A stretch of 50,066 nucleotides of DNA from contig NBIV01000368.1 in assembly GCA_003194525.1 (NCBI GenBank), positions 1-50,066 of the forward strand, read 5' to 3'. The stretch is from Gracilariopsis chorda. Taxonomy: Eukaryota; Rhodophyta; Florideophyceae; Gracilariales; Gracilariaceae. Under the pieces are notes generated by a model, which did no database searches, was not told the origin of the DNA, and saw nothing but the letters and a program-made list of their open reading frames with translations. Below, piece after piece: positions 27,394-37,588 of this stretch; within the stretch, counting starts at the first letter, position 1, and each line of letters opens with the position of its first letter. A program made the position numbers and the translations under genes.

Positions 27394-30251
27394 AGGCAGT
27401 TGGTGCCATATACAAAAACCCTTCCGCTTGTTGGGCCTCGCCTCCCCTTGCAGTGCCGAAGCCCGGACCTGCCAAACTAAGGTTCACTGTGGATCTGCGC
27501 GGACCCAACGCACGCACCATACCGATTCAGTCCGCAATGCCACACCTTGAGTCCAAGTTCCAGGACATTTCAGGAAGCATTTGCTTCGCCAATATCGACC
27601 TAGCGCATGGCTATTGGCAAGTTCCTCTGTCTCCGGAATCACAGGAAATGATGTCGATTCAAACTCCACTCGGCGTATACTCTTCCAAACGTCTTCTACA
27701 AGGTGGTAGTGACTCCGGAAATCACTTCCAAGCAGTATTGTCAGAAAAATTCGACGGACGCGTCGACAAGATGCTTCAATGGATAGATGATTTTCTTTTC
27801 TACGCGAACAACGAAGAAGAACTGCTCAACAATATCCAATCTTTCCTTGTTGTCTGCGAGGAAATAGGACTCAAGATACATGCAGAGAAGTCAACTCTAT
27901 TTGCACACCAGGTCCAGTTCTGCGGAAGGATCATTTCGGCACAAGGTATAGAGTATCATCCACGACATTTCAGCACATTGGTGTCCATGAAGACCCCCAC
28001 AATGGCCAGTGAACTCCAACAGTTCGTATGCGCTACGAACTGGATGCGTAACGCAATCCCTGCCTACGCCGAGCGAATTGCTCCGCTGCACGCTCTACTC
28101 GAGGAATGTTATTCCAAAGTCGGTAAGATAACCAAGCAAGCAGTTTTCAACCTTTCCCTCAGCACCTCATGGGGCGCCACACATGACTCAGCTTTCGCTG
28201 ACATCAAAAATCAATTAGCCGTTTCGGTCAAGCTTGCGTACCCGAAATTCAAGCACATCCTATGTCTCTTCACAGATGCCTCAGAGACTCACTGGGAAGC
28301 CATTCTCACCCAGGTTCCGTACAAAGATCGGAAAAAAATTATCGAGGAACAACCACACGAGCCCCTCTGTTTCCTTTCTGGAGCATTCTCAGGATCAGCA
28401 GTCAACTGGTCCGTTCCAGAGAAGGAAGGCTACGCAATCGTAAAAGCAATGTGTCGATTAGACTACCTCGTTCTGGGCCATGAAGTAAATATCTTCACCG
28501 ATCACGCTAATCTGGTATCTCTTTTCGACCCTTACGGACGCAATCCAGGAATGGCAAGACACACAGCAAGCAAAATAATGCGTTGGGCAATCAAATTAAG
28601 CGCATTTAGATACGTTGTGGAGCATTTACCCGGAGAAAGAAACGTTTGGGCAGATATGTTGACCCGGTGGGCTGTGAGATCCAGTTTTGCAGTACGCGCT
28701 GTATACGTTCCACGCGCCATGGCCTTGATGTACGCACCCATCAATCCAGGAGTAGACTCAAACTTTGACTGGCCAACTTTGAAGGACATTCGGCAGGCAC
28801 AGGAACGCTCCGCCGAGTCACTGCCAACTGGGTTCATGACTACCAATGAGGGAGTTCAGAACTGGAATGGTGCCTTTTGGATCCCGAGTGATGAAGATCT
28901 ACTCAAGTTTCGAATACTCATTGCAGCGCACACTGGTCATGGCGGTCATAGAGCTTTCAATGTAACTGCCACCGCAGTTAAGGCTCATTTTTACTGGAAG
29001 GGTATGGACCATAACGTGAAGACGTTTGTTGAATCTTGTCTGCATTGCCTTTGCACACAGTCTGGTAAGATTATTCCACGTCCCCTGGGCCACGCCCTGC
29101 ATGCAAATGAACCAAATGAACTCCTGCGTTTTGATTTCTGCTACATGTCTCCTGGTGAAGATGAGTTCCTGTACGTTTTATTATTTAAGGACGATCATAG
29201 CGGATACGTATGGCTCACACCAGCTACCAAGACCACTGCGGAAGTTGTTGCAAACGCAATGATTCAATGGTTTGCCGCTTTTGGCGTGGTACAAAAGTGG
29301 GTATCTGATAGAGGTTCACATTTCAAGAACGAAGTTATCAGATTTTTGCAAGAGAAGACAAAGTCATCTCATCACTTTACACTCCCGTACTGTCCTTGGT
29401 CGAATGGAACGGTGGAAGTTGTGTGTCGAGAGCTGCTGAGGACATGTCGTGCGCTGCTTTCGGAATACCAACTGCCCCACAGCTGCTGGCCCAGTGTTTT
29501 GCCGGTTGTTCAGTCCGTACTCAACAATTCGTCGCTGCATCGTCTTGGGAACCGATGCCCTTTGACAGTCTTCACTGGTCACAATCAAGACTCTCCTATG
29601 ACTGCAATCATGCGCAGGATAGACAAGAAGACAAAAGTTCTCAACATTGATGACGTACGACGACTGCAGCTGAGACAAATTGAATATATGCAGTGCGCAT
29701 TGAACGACATGCATAAGGATGTCGCAATCCGATCTGGCAAGAAACGTAGACAAGCAGTCGACCATCACAATGGAAAGACTAATGTCCGTCCTATTAATTT
29801 TACCGAAGGGGACTTTGTTTTGCGCGGGGTTCAACAACGCGATCACACTCGTAAGCCGTCTTTAAAGTGGCTTGGCCCATACTGCGTCACAAAATGCCGG
29901 TCTGGATACATCTTTCTCATCAAGTCTCTCGTGGATGGATCGACAATGGAGGTTCATGGTCGTCGTCTGAAGTTCTTTCGTAATAAGGATTTTGAAGTCA
30001 CAGAAGAACTACTGGGCCATCTTGCGTATCAACAAGGCGAACTGCTTGTAATAGATCGCTTCCTTGATCTAAGAAGGCAGAAAGAAACTACGGAAGTATT
30101 GGTAAAGTGGCGTGGTTTTACCGTCGACGAGACTGATTGGGTTTCTGTTCAGTCTCTGCAACAGGACGTTCCAGCTATGGTACAAGAGTACCTGACGGAA
30201 GTATCTACAGCGGGAACTCCACGACAACGCGCTATCGCTGACCATCTCTGA
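27222..30251 (+). CDS. Gypsy unit 2 Pol polyprotein, intact
   Basis: 1009 codons with all catalytic residues seen in unit 1. Differences include Cys for Arg at residue 70 (NPSACWASPP), Met for Ile at 144, Lys for Glu at 408 just after the RNase H Glu402 helix (AIVKAMC), and DDHSGYVW for DEHSGYVR in the integrase core. None removes a catalytic residue. Confidence 0.92.
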   Translation: MLEEYRAVFRIKLGSDPPVDVLSLKITATENSKPYRSPQRRYAPQQRDFIIHTIRELEAVGAIYKNPSACWASPPLAVPKPGPAKLRFTVDLRGPNARTIPIQSAMPHLESKFQDISGSICFANIDLAHGYWQVPLSPESQEMMSIQTPLGVYSSKRLLQGGSDSGNHFQAVLSEKFDGRVDKMLQWIDDFLFYANNEEELLNNIQSFLVVCEEIGLKIHAEKSTLFAHQVQFCGRIISAQGIEYHPRHFSTLVSMKTPTMASELQQFVCATNWMRNAIPAYAERIAPLHALLEECYSKVGKITKQAVFNLSLSTSWGATHDSAFADIKNQLAVSVKLAYPKFKHILCLFTDASETHWEAILTQVPYKDRKKIIEEQPHEPLCFLSGAFSGSAVNWSVPEKEGYAIVKAMCRLDYLVLGHEVNIFTDHANLVSLFDPYGRNPGMARHTASKIMRWAIKLSAFRYVVEHLPGERNVWADMLTRWAVRSSFAVRAVYVPRAMALMYAPINPGVDSNFDWPTLKDIRQAQERSAESLPTGFMTTNEGVQNWNGAFWIPSDEDLLKFRILIAAHTGHGGHRAFNVTATAVKAHFYWKGMDHNVKTFVESCLHCLCTQSGKIIPRPLGHALHANEPNELLRFDFCYMSPGEDEFLYVLLFKDDHSGYVWLTPATKTTAEVVANAMIQWFAAFGVVQKWVSDRGSHFKNEVIRFLQEKTKSSHHFTLPYCPWSNGTVEVVCRELLRTCRALLSEYQLPHSCWPSVLPVVQSVLNNSSLHRLGNRCPLTVFTGHNQDSPMTAIMRRIDKKTKVLNIDDVRRLQLRQIEYMQCALNDMHKDVAIRSGKKRRQAVDHHNGKTNVRPINFTEGDFVLRGVQQRDHTRKPSLKWLGPYCVTKCRSGYIFLIKSLVDGSTMEVHGRRLKFFRNKDFEVTEELLGHLAYQQGELLVIDRFLDLRRQKETTEVLVKWRGFTVDETDWVSVQSLQQDVPAMVQEYLTEVSTAGTPRQRAIADHL

Positions 30252-30291
30252 GTAATCAAGTGTGGTTGTCATCTACTTAATTACGGGGCGC

Positions 30292-30699
30292 TGTTGTATA
30301 ATACAGCCAGCGATTACGCGTCTGTCGCAGAAATAGGCTTGCAAATGTGCCACGTCTACTGTCTTCTGCGGAAATGCGTTCAGCATTGCGATAGAGCATA
30401 CCGTACTTTATTGTATTGGTTGCGCGATGATAGCAATATCTTGTATCTTCAATAGCCCACGTCAGGCTGCGCAAGCTATCGTTTGGTCGAGTCACTGTCA
30501 ACTGACTCGGCGGGTGCTTATAAAGGCCATCCGACTTCTCGGATGGCCACTCAGGAGAGGAGGCAACTCTCGTTGAGTGTACCCACTGTTGTTCCCCCGC
30601 GCTCGTCACTACAGCATTTGCACCATTTTCGTGGCATCTTTCACCCTATTGCCTGCCGTTTTCGTTCTTTTCAGAACCGTACTCCAGTACTTAACTACA
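30292..30699 (+). repeat. Gypsy LTR 3
   Basis: Carries CTGCGGAAATG, shared only with LTRs 4 and 5. I see no difference from LTR 4. Confidence 0.95.
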
Positions 30700-30753
30700 A
30701 AGCGCTTTGTTCTTAAAGAGCAAATTGTCTGTAGTACTGTTCAAAGTGCGATA

Positions 30754-32491
30754 ATGACTACCTCCAACTACGGTGTTGTCGCTGTCATTCAACCCCCGCA
30801 ACTGAAATCTGTAGATCAACCGGCTCTGATCAAATTCGAGACGGCCTTTGGTGCATACAGAGCCAAAGTCGAAGACGTGAACAACGATGGCGATGAAGAT
30901 GCTAAACTAACAGTTGCCACGGTAAAGGATTGTGTGGAACCAAATGTATTACACGCCTTATGTGTTATGGGCGACATCGAAGCTGCTCAAACTCTTGAAC
31001 AGGCTACTGTGGACAAAGTACAGGCTTGGTTTGAAAGAGCTTCTAGCTCATCCCCGAAAGACCTCGCTGAGCGTATCGATGCCGCACTTCGCATAGTCTC
31101 CTTCAAACTGAGCAAAGAAGACCCTGCTGGTAGTGTATCAAACTTTATTATTTCAGTGTTTACTGCGTTGGACCAGAACAACGCTTCAGAAATATTGAAG
31201 GACACTGACCTGGCAAAGAAGCTTCTTGACCGCCTTGTCGGGAAGTTCCAACCCGACGTACTGCAGGAACGCATTCGAATGATGAGGAGGGCATAGAAAA
31301 AAAAACAGCTTGCGAGTATCAAGCTCTTCAGAGATGAGGTATTCAACATCGCTCTCGAATTTGCCCTGACGGAAACTGCACGAGCACGTGTTAACCCACG
31401 TAAAAGCCGTAGTTTTCGTGAACGCAGCAAAGCAAACACCAAAGGTTTTGGTACCGGAAACCCGGAGATAACACCTAACGCAGATCCTGCGGTGTCAAAC
31501 CGTCGTACCAGTAAGCGGAAAGAAACAGAATGGAATAAGCCGTGTCTTAATGAGGACTGTGACGGTGTTCACCGTCTCAAGGACTGTCACTTTACCTCTC
31601 CCGAGAAAAAGAAGGACCTTTTCGAGAAGCATTATGGAAGTAAGTAGACTAAGAAAGCCAAGAAGGTTACAGGTGTATCGAACGTAAGGACAAAAGGCCC
31701 GGACGGAAATGAAGGACGTTTCAGGGTAGCCTTGGAAGACACTGTGTTTGAAACAGTTCTTGGAGACTCTGGTGCAGATTTTAGCGCAATCGATGCGAAG
31801 ACGTTCGACGAAGGTACAAGCTGCGGTTCAAGATATCAGAGTCAAGGCTTTGCCAACTCCACTGACCCTTGAAGGGGCTTTCAAGTCAAAGGGTTCTGCA
31901 ATCGCCACTGCGTCCAAAACGGCACTTCTCACAGTCACCATCTTCCTTCCTGGTTCTAACTTTCCTGTTAGGGTACGTGGTATTGAATTCTACGTTGTAG
32001 ATCGCGACATGGACGAAATACTACTTGGTCGACCTTTCCTTAACTCCATTGGATTTAACTTGAAAGATCACTTGGTCCAGATAAGGGACAGAATCCACAA
32101 CAAACATTTGTTCGACATCAACACCGAACAAATTAAACTCGCTACTGCCAAGTATCAGGGTTTGTCGTACATGGCTGCCGACGATGATCCCATCGAGTTA
32201 CCGGAATGCCTGGCTGCCGGGATCGGCAAGGATAGCAAGGAGTCTATCGACTCATTCAAATCATCAAGGAAGCAACTTCAAACGGCATATCTCAGAAAGG
32301 ATCCCAGAGGCTCGCTGAAATGCTTGAAGAATACCGCGCCGTGTTTAGAATCAAACTCGGATCGGACCCACCTGTCGATGTTCTTTCGCTTAAAATCACT
32401 GCTACTGAGAATTCTAAGCCATATAGATCTCCCCAACGTCGTTATGCACCGCAGCAACGGGATTTTATCATCCATACGATTCGAGAATTAG
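30754..32491 (+). pseudogene. Gypsy unit 3 gag-protease (two stops, one frameshift)
   Basis: TAG at 31294-31296 (Trp codon in units 1-2) and TAG at 31645-31647 (Lys codon in units 1-2) are both shared with unit 4. A private extra G near 31810 (GACGAAGGTAC) shifts the frame just after the protease box. The first 180 gag codons are open. Confidence 0.88.
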
Positions 32492-35349
32492 AGGCAGTTG
32501 GTGCCATATACAAAAACCCTTCCGCTTGTTGGGCCTCGCCTCCCCTTGCAGTGCCGAAGCCCGGACCTGCCAAACTAAGGTTCACTGTGGATCTGCGCGG
32601 ACCCAACGCACGCACCATACCGATTCAGTCCGCAATGCCACACCTTGAGTCCAAGTTCCAGGACATTTCAGGAAGCATTTGCTTCGCCAATATCGACCTA
32701 GCGCATGGCTATTGGCAAGTTCCTCTGTCTCCGGAATCACAGGAAATGATGTCGATTCAAACTCCACTCGGCGTATACTCTTCCAAACGTCTTCTACAAG
32801 GTGGTAGTGACTCCGGAAATCACTTCCAAGCAGTATTGTCACAAAAATTCGACGGACGCGTCGACAAGATGCTTCAATGGATAGATGATTTTCTTTTCTA
32901 CGCGAACAACGAAGAAGAACTGCTCAACAATATCCAATCTTTCCTTGTTGTCTGCGAGGAAATAGGACTCAAGATACATGCAGAGAAGTCAACTCTATTT
33001 GCACACCAGGTCCAGTTCTGCGGAAGGATCATTTCGGCACAAGGTATAGAGTATCATCCACGACATTTCAGCACATTGGTGTCCATGAAGACCCCCACAA
33101 TGGCCAGTGAACTCCAACAGTTCGTATGCGCTACGAACTGGATGCGTAACGCAATCCCTGCCTACGCCGAGCGAATTGCTCCGCTGCACGCTCTACTCGA
33201 GGAATGTTATTCCAAAGTCGGTAAGATAACCAAGCAAGCAGTTTTCAACCTTTCCCTCAGCACCTCATGGGGCGCCACACATGACTCAGCTTTCGCTGAC
33301 ATCAAAAATCAATTAGCCGTTTCGGTCAAGCTTGCGTACCCGAAATTCAAGCACATCCTATGTCTCTTCACAGATGCCTCAGAGACTCACTGGGAAGCCA
33401 TTCTCACCCAGGTTCCGTACAAAGATCGGAAAAAAATTATCGAGGAACAACCACACGAGCCCCTCTGTTTCCTTTCTGGAGCATTCTCAGGATCAGCAGT
33501 CAACTGGTCCGTTCCAGAGAAGGAAGGCTACGCAATCGTAGAAGCAATGTGTCGATTAGACTACCTCGTTCTGGGCCATGAAGTAAATATCTTCACCGAT
33601 CACGCTAATCTGGTATCTCTTTTCGACCCTTACGGACGCAATCCAGGAATGGCAAGACACACAGCAAGCAAAATAATGCGTTGGGCAATCAAATTAAGCG
33701 CATTTAGATACGTTGTGGAGCATTTACCCGGAGAAAGAAACGTTTGGGCAGATATGTTGACCCAGTGGGCTGTGAGATCCAGTTTTGCAGTACGCGCTGT
33801 ATACGTTCCACGCGCCATGGCCTTGATGTACGCACCCATCAATCCAGGAGTAGACTCAAACTTTGACTGGCCAACTTTGAAGGACATTCGGCAGGCACAG
33901 GAACGCTCCGCCGAGTCACTGCCAACTGGGTTCATGACTACCAATGAGGGAGTTCAGAACTGGAATGGTGCCTTTTGGATCCCGAGTGATGAAGATCTAC
34001 TCAAGTTGCGAATACTCATTGCAGCGCACACTGGTCATGGCGGTCATAGAGCTTTCAATGTAACTGCCACCGCAGTTAAGGCTCATTTTTACTGGAAGGG
34101 TATGGACCATAACGTGAAGACGTTTGTTGAATCTTGTCTGCATTGCCTTTGCACACAGTCTGGTAAGATTATTCCACGTCCCCTGGGCCACGCCCTGCAT
34201 GCAAATGAACCAAATGAACTCCTGCGTTTTGATTTCTGCTACATGTCTCCTGGTGAAGATGAGTTCCTGTACGTTTTATTATTTAAGGACGATCATAGCG
34301 GATACGTATGGCTCACACCAGCTACCAAGACCACTGCGGAAGTTGTTGCAAACGCAATGATTCAATGGTTTGCCGCTTTTGGCGTGGTACAAAAGTGGGT
34401 ATCTGATAGAGGTTCACATTTCAAGAACGAAGTTATCAGATTTTTGCAAGAGAAGACAAAGTCATCTCATCACTTTACACTCCCGTACTGTCCTTGGTCG
34501 AATGGAACGGTGGAAGTTGTGTGTCGAGAGCTGCTGAGGACATGTCGTGCGCTGCTTTCGGAATACCAACTGCCCCACAGCTGCTGGCCCAGTGTTTTGC
34601 CGGTTGTTCAGTCCGTACTCAACAATTCGTCGCTGCATCGTCTTGGGAACCGATGCCCTTTGACAGTCTTCACTGGTCACAATCAAGACTCTCCTATGAC
34701 TGCAATCATGCGCAGGATAGACAAGAAGACAAAAGTTCTCAACATTGATGACGTACGACGACTGCAGCTGAGACAAATTGAAGATATGCAGTGCGCATTG
34801 AACGACATGCATAAGGATGTCGCAATCCGATCTGGCAAGAAACGTAGACAAGCAGTCGACCATCACAATGGAAAGACTAATGTCCGTCCTATTAATTTTA
34901 CCGAAGGGGACTTTGTTTTGCGCGGGGTTCAACAACGCGATCACACTCGTAAGCCGTCTTTAAAGTGGCTTGGCCCATACTGCGTCACAAAATGCCGGTC
35001 TGGATACATCTTTCTCATCAAGTCTCTCGTGGATGGATCGACAATGGAGGTTCATGGTCGTCGTCTGAAGTTCTTTCGTAATAAGGATTTTGAAGTCACA
35101 GAAGAACTACTGGGCCATCTTGCGTATCAACAAGGCGAACTGCTTGTAATAGATCGCTTCCTTGATCTAAGAAGGCAGAAAGGAACTACGGAAGTATTGG
35201 TAAAGTGGCGTGGTTTTACCGTCGACGAGACTGATTGGGTTTCTGTTCAGTCTCTGCAACAGGACGTTCCAGCTATGGTACAAGAGTACCTGACGGAAGT
35301 ATCTACAGCGGGAACTCCACGAAAACGCGCTATCGCTGACCATCTCTGA
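32320..35349 (+). CDS. Gypsy unit 3 Pol polyprotein, intact
   Basis: 1009 codons with the full catalytic set. Shares SQKFDG (Gln for Glu) and LTQWAV (Gln for Arg) with unit 4, and DDHSGYVW with unit 2. The C-terminus has RKRAIADHL where the others have RQRAIADHL. Confidence 0.92.
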   Translation: MLEEYRAVFRIKLGSDPPVDVLSLKITATENSKPYRSPQRRYAPQQRDFIIHTIRELEAVGAIYKNPSACWASPPLAVPKPGPAKLRFTVDLRGPNARTIPIQSAMPHLESKFQDISGSICFANIDLAHGYWQVPLSPESQEMMSIQTPLGVYSSKRLLQGGSDSGNHFQAVLSQKFDGRVDKMLQWIDDFLFYANNEEELLNNIQSFLVVCEEIGLKIHAEKSTLFAHQVQFCGRIISAQGIEYHPRHFSTLVSMKTPTMASELQQFVCATNWMRNAIPAYAERIAPLHALLEECYSKVGKITKQAVFNLSLSTSWGATHDSAFADIKNQLAVSVKLAYPKFKHILCLFTDASETHWEAILTQVPYKDRKKIIEEQPHEPLCFLSGAFSGSAVNWSVPEKEGYAIVEAMCRLDYLVLGHEVNIFTDHANLVSLFDPYGRNPGMARHTASKIMRWAIKLSAFRYVVEHLPGERNVWADMLTQWAVRSSFAVRAVYVPRAMALMYAPINPGVDSNFDWPTLKDIRQAQERSAESLPTGFMTTNEGVQNWNGAFWIPSDEDLLKLRILIAAHTGHGGHRAFNVTATAVKAHFYWKGMDHNVKTFVESCLHCLCTQSGKIIPRPLGHALHANEPNELLRFDFCYMSPGEDEFLYVLLFKDDHSGYVWLTPATKTTAEVVANAMIQWFAAFGVVQKWVSDRGSHFKNEVIRFLQEKTKSSHHFTLPYCPWSNGTVEVVCRELLRTCRALLSEYQLPHSCWPSVLPVVQSVLNNSSLHRLGNRCPLTVFTGHNQDSPMTAIMRRIDKKTKVLNIDDVRRLQLRQIEDMQCALNDMHKDVAIRSGKKRRQAVDHHNGKTNVRPINFTEGDFVLRGVQQRDHTRKPSLKWLGPYCVTKCRSGYIFLIKSLVDGSTMEVHGRRLKFFRNKDFEVTEELLGHLAYQQGELLVIDRFLDLRRQKGTTEVLVKWRGFTVDETDWVSVQSLQQDVPAMVQEYLTEVSTAGTPRKRAIADHL

Positions 35350-35389
35350 GTAATCAAGTGTGGTTGTCATCTACTTAATTACGGGGCGC

Positions 35390-35797
35390 TGTTGTATAAT
35401 ACAGCCAGCGATTACGCGTCTGTCGCAGAAATAGGCTTGCAAATGTGCCACGTCTACTGTCTTCTGCGGAAATGCGTTCAGCATTGCGATAGAGCATACC
35501 GTACTTTATTGTATTGGTTGCGCGATGATAGCAATATCTTGTATCTTCAATAGCCCACGTCAGGCTGCGCAAGCTATCGTTTGGTCGAGTCACTGTCAAC
35601 TGACTCGGCGGGTGCTTATAAAGGCCATCCGACTTCTCGGATGGCCACTCAGGAGAGGAGGCAACTCTCGTTGAGTGTACCCACTGTTGTTCCCCCGCGC
35701 TCGTCACTACAGCATTTGCACCATTTTCGTGGCATCTTTCACCCTATTGCCTGCCGTTTTCGTTCTTTTCAGAACCGTACTCCAGTACTTAACTACA
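35390..35797 (+). repeat. Gypsy LTR 4
   Basis: 408 bp, with the CTGCGGAAATG variant. Shared between units 3 and 4. Confidence 0.95.
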
Positions 35798-35851
35798 AAG
35801 CGCTTTGTTCTTAAAGAGCAAATTGTCTGTAGTACTGTTCAAAGTGCGATA

Positions 35852-37588
35852 ATGACTACCTCCAACTACGGTGTTGTCGCTGTCATTCAACCCCCGCAAC
35901 TGAAATCTGTAGATCAACCGGCTCTGATCAAATTCGAGACGGCCTTTGGTGCATACAGAGCCAAAGTCGAAGACGTGAACAACGATGGCGATGAAGATGC
36001 TAAACTAACAGTTGCCACGGTAAAGGATTGTGTGGAACCAAATGTATTACACGCCTTATGTGTTATGGGCGACATCGAAGCTGCTCAAACTCTTGAACAG
36101 GCTACTGTGGACAAAGTACAGGCTTGGTTTGAAAGAGCTTCTAGCTCATCCCCGAAAGACCTCGCTGAGCGTATCGATGCCGCACTTCGCATAGTCTCCT
36201 TCAAACTGAGCAAAGAAGACCCTGCTGGTAGTGTATCAAACTTTATTATTTCAGTGTTTACTGCGTTGGACCAGAACAACGCTTCAGAAATATTGAAGGA
36301 CACTGACCTGGCAAAGAAGCTTCTTGACCGCCTTGTCGGGAAGTTCCAACCCGACGTACTGCAGGAACGCATTCGAATGATGAGGAGGGCATAGAAAAAA
36401 AAACAGCTTGCGAGTATCAAGCTCTTCAGAGATGAGGTATTCAACATCGCTCTCGAATTTGCCCTGACGGAAACTGCACGAGCACGTGTTAACCCACGTA
36501 AAAGCCGTAGTTTTCGTGAACGCAGCAAAGCAAACACCAAAGGTTTTGGTACCGGAAACCCGGAGATAACACCTAACGCAGATCCTGCGGTGTCAAACCG
36601 TCGTACCAGTAAGCGGAAAGAAACAGAATGGAATAAGCCGTGTCTTAATGAGGACTGTGACGGTGTTCACCGTCTCAAGGACTGTCACTTTACCTCTCCC
36701 GAGAAAAAGAAGGACCTTTTCGAGAAGCATTATGGAAGTAAGTAGACTAAGAAAGCCAAGAAGGTTACAGGTGTATCGAACGTAAGGACAAAAGGCCCGG
36801 ACGGAAATGAAGGACGTTTCAGGGTAGCCTTGGAAGACACTGTGTTTGAAACAGTTCTTGGAGACTCTGGTGCAGATTTTAGCGCAATCGATGCGAAGAC
36901 GTTCGACGAGGTACAAGCTGCGGTTCAAGATATCAGAGTCAAGGCTTTGCCAACTCCACTGACCCTTGAAGGGGCTTTCAAGTCAAAGGGTTCTGCAATC
37001 GCCACTGCGTCCAAAACGGCACTTCTCACAGTCACCATCTTCCTTCCTGGTTCTAACTTTCCTGTTAGGGTACGTGGTATTGAATTCTACGTTGTAGATC
37101 GCGACATGGACGAAATACTACTTGGTCGACCTTTCCTTAACTCCATTGGATTTAACTTGAAAGATCACTTGGTCCAGATAAGGGACAGAATCCACAACAA
37201 ACATTTGTTCGACATCAACACCGAACAAATTAAACTCGCTACTGCCAAGTATCAGGGTTTGTCGTACATGGCTGCCGACGATGATCCCATCGAGTTACCG
37301 GAATGCCTGGCTGCCGGGATCGGCAAGGATAGCAAGGAGTCTATCGACTCATTCAAATCACCAAGGAAGCAACTTCAAACGGCATATCTCAGAAAGGATC
37401 CCAGAGGCTCGCTGAAATGCTTGAAGAATACCGCGCCGTGTTTAGAATCAAACTCGGATCGGACCCACCTGTCGATGTTCTTTCGCTTAAAATCACTGCT
37501 ACTGAGAATTCTAAGCCATATAGATCTCCCCAACGTCGTTATGCACCGCAGCAACGGGATTTTATCATCCATACGATTCGAGAATTAG
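35852..37588 (+). pseudogene. Gypsy unit 4 gag-protease (two stops)
   Basis: Shares with unit 3 the TAG at 36392-36394 and the TAG at 36743-36745. Lacks the unit 3 insertion: it reads GACGAGGTAC near 36905, a K-to-E substitution, so the protease box stays joined to the downstream frame. Confidence 0.88.
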
